DNA from: Isoetes taiwanensis
Lineage: Eukaryota; Streptophyta; Lycopodiopsida; Isoetales; Isoetaceae
DNA: 64,000 nucleotides
Reading direction: 5' to 3'
Assembly: GCA_021234155.1 (NCBI GenBank)
Contig: JAJEKV010000044.1
Coordinates: forward strand, 10,795,764-10,859,763
Shown piece by piece: positions 49,428 to 58,435 of this stretch. The translations under genes and the position numbers were made by a program. Under the pieces are notes generated by a model. It was not told where the DNA came from. It ran no database searches and worked only from the letters and a program-made list of their open reading frames with translations. The first letter of the stretch is position 1. Every line of letters begins with the position of its first letter.

Positions 49428-50571
49428 ATGGGCAAGAGTAAGAGGCTCAAAGAAATAGAAGGTGAGATACTCAGCCTATTTGAAATATTGATGCATCTAG
49501 ATGTTTCTATCCCTAAAACATATGATGAAGCCATGTCTTCCCCTGATTGCAAGAAATGGATAAGAGCCATGCAAGAGGAAATGGAATCCTTTAATAGAAC
49601 CAATACTTATGAACTTGTTGATATGCCAATTGACAAGAATATTGCTGGGAACAAATGGCTATTCAAAATAAAAACAAAGGCAGATGGAATAACACCCAAA
49701 TTTAAAAGCTAGGCTGGTGGCTCAAGGCTTTACTCAGAGGTATGGCCAAGATTATGAAGAAACCTTCTCTCCCCTTGTGAAAATGAATAGCATAAGGATG
49801 TTACTATCTAATGCAAATGTAGCAGACTTGGAAGTGCATCACATGGATGTGAACACAGCATTTCCAAATGCAAAAATGGAAGAAGAAATTTACATGAAAT
49901 TGCCTCCAGGGTTTGAAGAAGGGACATGAAAAGTCTGGAAGTTAAATAAAGCAGTATATGGTCTCAAACAATCTCCCAGGGAATGGTACAGATATATAGA
50001 TTCTTATCTCAGAGAACAAGGCTTTATCAAACTGCAGAATGGTGGAAACCTTTACAAATATCAAAGTGGAGATGAATGGTGTATAATAGCACTTTATGTA
50101 GATGATAATATAATGGTGTCAAAGGGTATCAGGATCTTGAAGCATTGCAAAAATATTCTGAATAATAAATTCAAGATGTCTGATCTTGGTGAATTAAAAA
50201 AATTCTTGGGAATTGAAGTGCATAGGGACAAAACTAGTAAAACTTTGACTCTTACACAGAAAGGCCAGATTGAAGGAATGCTTGATAAATTCAAGATGAA
50301 GGATTGCAATATTTGTAAGACTTCTATAACACCTAGCTGTAAGATTTCTGCCAGGATGTGCCCTAAAACAGATATGGAACGAAAAGAGATGAGAAGTGTG
50401 CCATACATGTCATTAATAGGTTGCTTGTCCTATGTAGCCAACTGCACCAGGCCAGACATAGCTTATGTTGTAAACATGTTAAACAGATACAACAATGACC
50501 CAGGGAAAGAACATTGGATAGCAGCAAAAAGAGTGTTGAGATATCTAAGGGGTACAATGAATCATGACTAG
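49428..50571 (+). pseudogene. Copia reverse transcriptase
   Basis: KWIRAMQEEMESF, then NKWLFKIKTKADG, begins the domain. AQGFTQRYGQDYEETFSPL and VHHMDVNTAF (motif A Asp) follow; a stop interrupts at 49929; then KAVYGLKQSPREWY and ALYVDDNIMVS with the YVDD active site. Conserved RPDIAYVVNMLNRY precedes RNase H. A frameshift lies near 49712. Confidence 0.9.
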
Positions 50572-50854
50572 TTATTGCACCGAAAATCTACAATTACTAG
50601 CCTATTGTGATGCTGACTAGGGAGGAGACCCTGATACAAGAAAATCTACCTCATGCTATTTTACATTTCTAGGGGGAGCTCCAATTGCTTGGAAATGCAA
50701 GAAACAAAATGGTACAGCAATGTCTAGTGCAGAAGCGAATATGCTTTACCTGTATTAACTACCAAGGAATTAATATGGGAAAGGAGGTTATTAATTGAGT
50801 TAGGTTATAATCAGGATAAAGCCACTGAATTATATTGTAACAGTACAAGCTGTA
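50572..50854 (+). pseudogene. Copia RNase H, first part
   Basis: Broken frames read CDAD (Asp), KSTSCYFTFLGGAPIAWKCK and SSAEA, then TELYCNSTSC just before the insertion point of element C. The second part is at 61926. Confidence 0.8.
50850..50854. repeat. Target-site duplication of element C, left copy
   Basis: CTGTA; the right copy at 61926-61930 is CTATA, one base different. The copia protein reading resumes across the two copies, which confirms the site. Confidence 0.75.
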
Positions 50855-52395
50855 TATGACGCTCCCAGAATCCATACGATGCTCCCATCGTATAGACATG
50901 GGACTTTCCCTCCCATGACGACTAAATCACCATGGCAAGGCCCTCCGTCATACTCGGACTACTTGGGATGGCCAAGTATCCGGGCGAGGAACACGAAGGT
51001 GTCATTCGTCCCACGTCCTCTATAGGAAATCCTATACAGCGGAAGCATACATATATGTTAGCATACAATCATAATGCAAAATAATATACCACCACGAAGG
51101 GTGGCCCATCCATCATCATCATAGAAAAGACAATCCATTCATAACCACATGAAATAACATAATAACAGGGCACTACCCTGGGCTCAGACTCCAAGGGATC
51201 AACTGACGGCCAGGGTCTCAAGATATCAACAGACGGAGGTATAACATGCCGCTATCGGCATAAGACAATGGCTAGGGTTGTCCACTCCATCCGCCCCTCC
51301 CGTGCACACTTTGCGATAGGTCAATCATGCTATGACGTGCTTGTAGCCCTCCTGAGACGCAATCCCCTGTGAATCACCCTTTGGGACTACTCCTCGGTTA
51401 CATCTCCCCGGTCCGATGAGCAAAAGGTCGAGGAGGCGTCTCCTCCCCGAAAGTATGACGGATCTCTGGGTGTGCTAGAGAACACGATGCCCCCGGTGAC
51501 CCCCGTGATCCGCATGCGATTTACTCTCCTAAATCTAAAGGTCAGCTCACCAACCCGCTCGAGCCTGGGGCAACCATATAGGCTCCCACCCTCCGGCCCC
51601 GAGGAGAGTGTCGGACCCATGCCCCTCACACAAAGGACCGACTATAGGCCTAGCACATGGGAGTCCCAGTAGCCACGCTAGGTAAGACCCCACCCCGTTT
51701 CACCATCATACTCGTTATCTGGTGCTGAACCACATCATAGCATCCCCAGCCAGGTGGGCTCTTGTACACAGGCCACATTATTGGGTAGTAAGGGATCTAA
51801 CTAGAGACATCTCTAATCCTAGGAAGCTTTTAGGCCACTACCCTTCCATTAATTCCCAATACACGGAAGAAGCAGAAAGAACTAATGTAATCACCATTCA
51901 TGTATTCAGAACAATTCATAAAGAGAATTTAACAATTCCATCTACTCAAAGAAGTGTCAGTAGAAAAGAAACCTATCTACTGGCTAACCAGTGTCCTGGC
52001 TGGAACCATGGTCACGGTAGGCATCCATCTCTCGAAGTTGGTAGGTAAGTGTTGGCAAAACAAGCTTAGGCTGTTGGCTGCTGCTCCTGCTTATCGAATT
52101 TGGGAGAGAAAATGGGGTAGGACCCCTATTCCTAGGCCCAAAATGGTAAGTCCCTTCTGGCCAATCGATTTGGGCCAGGTGGCATCCCCTTATTGGTGAT
52201 AATTAGCTAATTAGACCATAATGACTTAATTAGGTTAATTAAGCCATTATAATTCATAATTATCCCTTTGGCTTTATTAACATAGCTAATAAAAACCATT
52301 ATGGGTAACCCTTACTTGGACCATCAAGCCCATTGAGTCTTGGTGACGTGTCATGGTATGCATACGTATACCGTATAGATACCTGGAACGTCACA
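50855..52395 (-). repeat. Element C 3' LTR
   Basis: Direct repeat of 60385-61925. Read on the minus strand it starts TGTGACGTTCCAGG at 52395; the other end reads TATGACGC on the plus strand where the sister LTR has TGTGGCGC. It shares a block with the A/B LTRs (GGGTTGTCCACTCCATCCGC at about 51275). Confidence 0.9.
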
Positions 52396-52410
52396 TTCTC
52401 CCCCCCTGAA
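52396..52410 (-). other. Polypurine tract of element C
   Basis: On the minus strand TTCAGGGGGGGAGAA directly precedes the TGTGACG LTR start. Confidence 0.8.
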
Positions 52411-52912
52411 TTAATGTTGTCCTCAGCATTAGAGTTAGTGGAGATTAAGTTACAGCAGACATAACTTTAATTTATTGAAATAGGAAAGGTTTACACACGG
52501 AACCGTAGGACAAGAAGTCCCGTCTGAACAAAACAGTAAGAAATTATTTTGAAACATATTTCAAAGACAAGTCAAGTTCAAAAACACAAGTTGGCCTACT
52601 ATGTGAGGCCTTCTGCAGCTTATGAGTACGCTCTACTGGCCTGCAGAAGTGCATGCATTAGTGTTTAAGAATTAAGTAAAATAGTGTGGTTGAAGGGACC
52701 ACCCCCTTAAAGAAATAAAAATATGGATGCAAGGGTCCTATCATGTCTAGGCCTTGCATGTCGTCTCGGTGTAAGGAATGGCAATATTCCCATAATGGCC
52801 GTAGACGAATGCGTCCTACCATGAATGCCTATATGCCCACTTTGCCCATCTAGGATGTATGTAACCCAACCCCTAGAATGATCCGTGGTGGATCCCACTC
52901 GTATGACCCCTG
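52411..52912 (-). other. Element C region between pol and PPT
   Basis: About 500 bp with no recognisable coding content. It is the 3' untranslated part of the element. Confidence 0.6.
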
Positions 52913-53161
52913 TCACACTAAAAAAGAACTATGCTTACCCTCCGGGTTGGAGATGATTGCATCGTGAATGGTCCAGCCTTGGCATTCTTTCATAAAGTCT
53001 GGGTAAGTCTTATCCAAATCCGCTTTAAGAACCCATGTTGCATCCTCGGTGGGTAAATATTTCCACTTGACCAAATATTGCAAAATTTGAATTCGACGGG
53101 TTTGTTTATAGGCACGATCAAGGAGAGCCTCGGGCACAATGTCCAACTGATCCTCAGTCAT
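52913..53161 (-). pseudogene. Chromodomain at the C terminus of element C integrase
   Basis: PEALLDRAYKQ, then QILQYLVKWKYLPTEDATWV and a closing FMKE-type helix match the chromodomain of plant chromoviruses: a beta-strand with I/L-L-D-R, then the VKW...P.EDATW core. In that family it guides integration by recognising modified histone H3 in chromatin. The frame begins by overlapping the last codon of the integrase frame (AAATGA), so one base is shifted relative to integrase. In relatives the two are one polyprotein, so this is probably a decay indel. Confidence 0.8.
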
Positions 53162-54291
53162 TTCCAGAAGTGTTGGTGTGTCAATATCTCTTCTGGATTC
53201 GGATGGTGCTTCTTAAGAAGGCTTACGTGGAAGACTTTATGGATCTTTAATTGTGCGGGGAGATCCAACTGGTAGGCCTGAGGTCCTATCCGCTCGGTTA
53301 TTCGAAATGGTCCCACCCATCTAGGTGCAAGCTTCTTACAGTTGCCAATTTTAAGCTTGGCTTGCTTCACCTTGATCTTTAGCCAAACTGCCTCGTCAAC
53401 TTGAAAGTGTCGAGGAGTACGGTGGCGATCTGCTAGACTCTTCTGTCGAGCTCTTGTAGCTAACAAATATGCTCGAACCTCTTCGACTAGGCCTTGCATA
53501 TCCGCAAGCAATTGCTGGGAAACCTCCACCTTGAAGACTGGATTATGCCACGTGTCTGGTGTAAGGCATTGATAGCCATAATTAATCATGAAGGGAGACA
53601 TCCTTGAGGACTCATGTTTGGTACTGTTGTAGGCAAACTCTACCAAATAAATGTAGTCTGCCCATTGAGACTATTTGTTCCAGACATAGTTACGTAGCAT
53701 ATCTTCAATGATGCGATTGGTACGCTCTATTTGACCATCGGTCTGCAGGTGATAAGCTGTGCTCATTGCCAGCTTAGTCTGAATAGTGCTGAAGAAATCC
53801 TTCCAGAACGCACTAACAAACTTAGAATCCCGATCCGATATAATGGTACGGGGCATCCCATGCAGACGAAACACTTCCTTGGTGAAGAGCAAGGCGGTAT
53901 CCAATGCAGTATCTGTGGTACGACATGGCAAGAAATGTGCCATTTTAGAGAGTTTGTCGACGACTACCATTAAGGCATCAAATCCTCTTAAGGTACGCGG
54001 AAGCCCCACGATAAAATCCATGGTAATAACTTCCCACTTAGCATTGAGTACGTCGAGGGGTTGCAATTCACCTGGAATACGCAACTGTTCTGCCTTTGTT
54101 TGCTGACAAGTCTGGCACTGCTTAATGTACCTGGCTATATGCTTCTTCATGCCTGGCCAGAAATAGCTAGAGCGGATTTTGAAATATGTCTTCATAAACC
54201 CGCATGCCCTGCTATCGGACTGTTATGTGTATCATGGAGAATGAGCTTACGAACTCCAGACGTCTCGGGAACACATAATTTGTCCTTGTAA
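53158..54291 (-). pseudogene. Element C integrase
   Basis: The HHCC zinc domain spans 54270-54100 (LHDTHNSPIAGHAGL, then IKQCQTCQQTKAEQ). The core has VITMDFIVGLPRT (Asp), IISDRDSKFVSAFW (Asp) and LQTDGQIERTNRI (Glu). A stop at about 53671 separates it from the C-terminal part (53646-53158), which has VEFAYNSTKHESSRMSPF, LKIKVKQAKLKIGNCKKLAP, VGPFRITERIG and HKVFHVSLLKKH, the GPF/RI-type region before the chromodomain. Apart from that stop the protein is well preserved. Confidence 0.9.
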
Positions 54292-55045
54292 TAAAGGAGT
54301 TGAGCTTCCTTCTTATAATGGCGGAAAGTCTCCCTCTCCTTATCGGTTCTGGCTTCCTTAGATACACTTTGCCATACCTCTTGGAATTCCGGATCTGTAG
54401 GAAGGGTCTGCTGGATCTGTTTCCCAAACTCACTGGAGAGTGTGGAGATAGCATTACAATGCGTGCGAGTGACGAATAGGTGCCTGGAAAGGGCGTCAGC
54501 AACAACATTATGCTTGCCCGGTTTATAAATGACCTCAAAGCCATCTACCTCAAGGAATTCCATCCACCTCTTTGCCTCAAATTAAGTTGGGGTTGCGTAA
54601 AAATGTATTGGAGGCTTTGATAATCCGTATCCAACTGGAATCGCCTTCCAAGTAAATAATGCCTCCAAATATGCAAGGCACGCACAACGGCAAGCAGTTC
54701 TTGGTCATGTGTGGGGTATCGCTGTTCTGCATCGTTCATCTTTCGAGAATCATAAGCGATAACCCGGCCTTCCTGCATTAAGACGCCCCCCGTAGCAATT
54801 TTACTGGCATCTGTTGCAACCCACTTATCCTTTTGAGGATCCGGCATTGTAAGCACGGGAGTTGTTGTCAAAGCATCCTTTAGGGCTTGAAAGCCGGTCT
54901 GGACCTTACCTTTCCAATGTGCCATCCAATCTCTAACCTTTTCATGCTTGGTGAGATCAGTTAAAGGTGCAGCGAGCTTGGCAAAATTCTTGACAAATTT
55001 ACGGTAATACCCGGCCAAGCCCAGAAAACTGCGAACCTCAGACAC
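54192..55045 (-). pseudogene. Element C RNase H and connection region
   Basis: SEVRSFLGLAGYYRKFVKNF marks the RT connection. VATDASKIATGGVLMQ (Asp), then HDQELLAVVRALHIWRHYLL (Glu) and FQLDTDYQSLQYIF (Asp) form the RNase H that removes the RNA template. A frame break at about 54580 is followed by WMEFLEVDGF-like sequence and KPGKHNVVADALSR, the standard end of the domain. Confidence 0.88.
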
Positions 55046-55241
55046 GGTGGTTGGAATGGGCCATTATTTGACTGCTTCAATCTTCGCTGGGTCGGTGGCT
55101 ATTCCTTCTGCGGATACAATATGGCCCAGGTAATCCACCTTGGTGGTGGCAAAACGACATTTAGAGAATTTGGCATACAATTGATGGCGTCTCAGTTTCT
55201 GTAATGCCAATCAAAGATGCCGTTCATGATCTTCCAATGTC

Positions 55242-55754
55242 TTACTGTATACTGTCAAAGAATATAATGACAAAATCGTCAAGGTATTCGCGGAAGACAT
55301 CATTCATGAGTCTCATGAAGGTGGCCGGAGCATTGGTCAGGCCAAATGGCATCACCATAAATTCGTAATGGCCATAACGAGTCTGGAAAGCGGACTTATG
55401 GATGTCATCCTCTTTGATTCTTATCTGGTGATATCCTGAGCGAAGATCAATCTTCGTAAAATACTTAGCCCCTTGCAATTGATCCATAAGATCATCGGCC
55501 CGCGGTAAAGCATATCAATTCTTAATAGTATGCTTATTGAGTTGCCGGTAATCAATGCACATCCTCATGGTGCCATCTTTCTTCTTAACAAAGAGTATCG
55601 GGGCCCCAAAGGGTGAAACACTAGGCCTGATGAAACCTAATTTGAGGAGTTCCTGTAACTGCTTTTTAAGCTCGGTCAACTCAGGAATACTCATCCAGTA
55701 TGGGGCCTTACTGGTAGGCTTGGTGCCTGGTTCCAAGGTAATTTCACATTCCAC
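55242..55754 (-). pseudogene. Element C reverse transcriptase
   Basis: [20 protein letters not shown], then [20 protein letters not shown] and [10 protein letters not shown] are standard Ty3/gypsy RT. A TGA at 55515-55517 replaces the usual Arg before YxLPR, consistent with CGA changing to TGA. The second half has [16 protein letters not shown] (motif A), [20 protein letters not shown] (motif B) and YLDDFVIIF (motif C, YLDD). A shift follows near 55242. Confidence 0.9.
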
Positions 55755-55782
55755 CCCTCTGAAAGGTGGTAGCCGATGGATT

Positions 55783-56118
55783 TCATCGGGAAAAATGGTA
55801 CTCCCGAAGAATCATGGCTATTGCTGGAGGCAAGGCATCAAGGACTTCATCCTGTTTGGACTTAGCTTGCACTGAAGCAAGTCGGATCATGCCTGTGATC
55901 TGCGATTTCCTGAGAGCCCTATGCAATTGGCGTAAGAAAATACATTGCATAATAGGGTTAACCTGCTTACCTGCTATAGTAACTCGGGCTCCGTTGGCCG
56001 CGTTGAAAGTGACCTCTCGTTTCTCACAATCAATGTTGGCTTTGGCAGCAGTCAGGAATTCCATGCCCACAATGAGATCATAACGGCCAACGGTTACATG
56101 TAGACAAGAAAAGTCCTT
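55783..56118 (-). pseudogene. Element C aspartic protease, C-terminal half
   Basis: YDLIVGMEFLTAAKANIDC, then EKREVTFN, is the conserved end of Ty3/gypsy retropepsins (usually D-x-I-L-G-M-x-W-L). No catalytic DSG/DTG motif could be found upstream in any minus-strand frame between 56118 and about 56420. The N-terminal half is therefore lost, strongly diverged or supplied from elsewhere. The frame ends at TGA 55783, where pol continues one base out of phase ([12 protein letters not shown]). Confidence 0.7.
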
Positions 56119-56128
56119 AACAACAAGT

Positions 56129-56620
56129 TTAGGGCTGCGTGAAGGGGTATAAGATGGAGTATCGAATACTCTCCCTCACTGTTCGAACCACTTTGTACCT
56201 AGCCCAAGCCTGAATTATAACATACTGATAGTCCAAGGTAGGGCTGATGATTAACAAATTAAAGAGGTCACGAAGTGCATAGAATATCTGCCAGAGGTGA
56301 TCGTTTGCATCAGCAAAGGCTTCCTGCTTAGTCATATCCCAATAATTCCAAGTGCGACGGAGCGTCTGCTGTAAATGCTCGAAAGCATGTTCACGAAGGA
56401 GATTAACGATCTCGAAACCCTTGATGGGGTCGTATGGCTCTCCTTCATCCTGTGCTTCCTCCTCTTCATAATCTTCGTCGTCATCTGCATATTCTCCATC
56501 ATCTGCTTCATAATCTAGTTCTAGCGGTGGCTCGTCCTCTTGTTGCAATTCTTCAGGTAATTCCTGTTCCTCTTCTTCCACTTCTTCGTCTGTAAGAAGG
56601 CAAGAATGGATATACAACAA
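56129..56620 (-). CDS. Element C ORF3: acidic hypothetical protein
   Basis: An open frame of 163 codons begins without an ATG. The first 55 residues after a splice-acceptor-like CCTTCTTACAG (56591) are overwhelmingly Asp/Glu, with runs such as VEEEEQELPEEL and YADDDEDYEEEEAQDE. A helical segment follows (FEIVNLLREHAFEHLQQTLR, RTWNYWDM, LWQIFYALRDLFNLLII). I recognise no family. The missing start codon and the acceptor suggest that it is an exon joined to upstream sequence, or that a start was lost. Long acidic tracts are a hallmark of histone-binding chaperones, so a link to the H3 domain of ORF1 is conceivable, but that is inference. Confidence 0.5.
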   Translation of the reverse strand: MLYIHSCLLTDEEVEEEEQELPEELQQEDEPPLELDYEADDGEYADDDEDYEEEEAQDEGEPYDPIKGFEIVNLLREHAFEHLQQTLRRTWNYWDMTKQEAFADANDHLWQIFYALRDLFNLLIISPTLDYQYVIIQAWARYKVVRTVRESIRYSILYPFTQP

Positions 56621-56778
56621 ATGAATTATTCCTTATACTTCAAACTCTAGAAGAGAAAGACAAGTATTGTAGGAAAAAAAACAATTTGCTTGTATTTAAA
56701 AGTGCATGAAAGATCAATGCAATATTACATATTTCTGAGCAGCCAAAGGTCATACTCTATAATATTGATTACATTCAG

Positions 56779-58179
56779 CTAGAAGCTAGGCCCTGCATCC
56801 TGGTCCATAGGCGTAGGAGGTGGTGGTGGCGGCCGATGACATAATAAAGTGACCCCTGGGTCAACCGTAGTGGCTGCAAGAGAAGCAATCTCTGGAGGAT
56901 AGGCGGCAGCTAAGGGGGCCGCCGTGAGGAACTTCATGCTCATCCAAGGTGCTATATCCTGGCCCAAGGCGGTGAGGGCGAAGTCCCGACGCACCAACAC
57001 ATAAGTAAGGGTGCGATACGATAACTTCTTGTGCCCTGCCAATGTGGACAAGGCACGGAGGCTCCACCACGATGCCTCGGCTTCTGGGGCCAGGTCTCGG
57101 GCTACAAAAAGGACCTGCCCTTGCCGGAAAGCTGATAGGAAGAAGCGTGTGAGGTAGTTCCCCAACGCTTTCCCTTGTGGGGTCACCGAAGTGGCGACCT
57201 CCTTATCTAGGTCCATAAGGACCTCTTCCTCCTTGAATTCTTCCTGCTCCTCCTTATGATGAACAGGGTTATGGTAAAGATCTTCCTCTTCCTCATCTGA
57301 ATCGAAAGGAACTTCAACCATATTAATGCTTGGGACGTGAGGTTCCATGGTCGTAAAGGCATCCGGAGAAGGCTGAGTTGGAGGGTCTTGCAGTACCAAA
57401 TCTCTGAGCCGCAGAAGGGTGTCGGCCGGCTCTATAGTCTCCTGGGAAAACTGGAGCAGCTGCTGCACCTCTGGTGGAAGATCTATGGGGGTGCAGTCAA
57501 TAAAATCATCCATGCAGTACTCAGCCAACTCGTAGAGCACCTGATCTTTGCATCGGCGTTTGAAGCCGGCTACTATGTGGTATGTCCAGAGGATATCATC
57601 CAAGAGAAGGAACTCCTGACCTTGGTGATATACCACTGGAAGCACATCCAACCCAGTCAAGCGTGCTCCATGCTCCCGGGGTGGTGGCATTTCCTCAGCT
57701 AACTGCTTCCACCGAACGAAGTCATCCATCCCAATATGCTCGTCCTCTTCCTCATCGGATGACTCCGGGACCTTGCCCTTCTCCGCTGGCAGGGTCTCAT
57801 CCTCCACATACTGATCCATGAGAATGGCCAGAGCAAAGGCCACTTCAAGGAACTGTTGTCCCTAATGCATAACGATGGGGGGGTTACGGCCCCACCAAAG
57901 TTTGCCCTTGAGCACGTCATATGCATGGATGTCTCCCCCGAGCATCTCCCTCACTACAGCTCGCTCGATATAAAGCTGTGGGGGTTCTCCCAAAGGGATG
58001 CAAAGAGGAAGCATCTCCTCGGTGTAAAACTCTAAGAAGCCAGCATAGTCGGGGTGCCTCTGCATGTTGGAGAGGAGGTCTACCCGTTGGAGAAGAAAAG
58101 GCCGTAGGAGATCAAAGGGAACTTGAGGGTCCCAGTGCTCTCCGTCTTGGTACCATTCAAGCAGGTCGATGGCAGCCAT
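56779..58179 (-). CDS. Element C ORF2: hypothetical protein with acidic tracts, one in-frame TAG
   Basis: ATG at 58179 opens a 467-codon frame broken only by TAG at 57862-57864 (residue 106). The N-terminal part has LLEWYQDGEHWDPQVPFDLL. Acidic tracts lie at about residues 140-148 (SSDEEEDEH) and 293-326 (DSDEEEEDLY, EEQEEFKEEEVLMDLDKE). Between them is a hydrophobic/helical region (LDDILWTYHIVAGFKRRCKD). The C-terminal part contains FFLSAFRQGQVLFVARDLAP and ends in a Pro run (HRPPPPPPTPMDQ). I recognise no gag, zinc knuckle or enzyme. Its position suggests a structural or accessory protein. CATTCCTTCCAG just before the ATG is a possible splice acceptor, and a telo-box-like motif lies at 58233-58246. 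Confidence 0.6.
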
Positions 58180-58435
58180 TAGCACTGGAAGGAATGAGGA
58201 AGGAAGATGAACAAAAAGCTGAAGAATGAAAATAAAACCCTAAAACCTTTTAAGTACCCTTTTTGCCTTTATGTTGACGACAGCATTGATATTTTTTTCT
58301 TTTTTTTTATATAAGGAATATTAAAATCTGTTTATTTAATCATAGATAGTTATACTGTAACAGGGACACCGTAGACAAAACTGAAATTTCTATTAAGATG
58401 AACAAAATGGTTACAATGACAATGCCCGAAGGCAG
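58180..58435 (-). other. Spacer between ORF1 and ORF2 of element C
   Basis: About 256 bp with an A/T homopolymer stretch at 58291-58312, the telo-box-like AAAACCCTAAAACC at 58233-58246, a pyrimidine-rich run and CATTCCTTCCAG before ORF2. It resembles a 5' leader or the 3' end of an intron more than coding sequence. Confidence 0.45.

Larger units (their letters stand above)
46518..50854 (+). mobile_element. Ty1/copia retrotransposon, left part (interrupted by element C)
   Basis: Order on the plus strand is LTR, PBS, gag, protease, integrase, reverse transcriptase, RNase H. Integrase before reverse transcriptase is diagnostic of Ty1/copia. The RNase H region stops at 50854 inside element C's target site and resumes at 61926. 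Many frameshifts and stops mark it as old. The 3' end, including the 3' LTR, is missing. Confidence 0.9.

Noticed and set aside
56779-57843. ORF2 as a standard gag
   Set aside because: No zinc knuckle, no retrotransposon gag motif and no major homology region could be seen; left as hypothetical.
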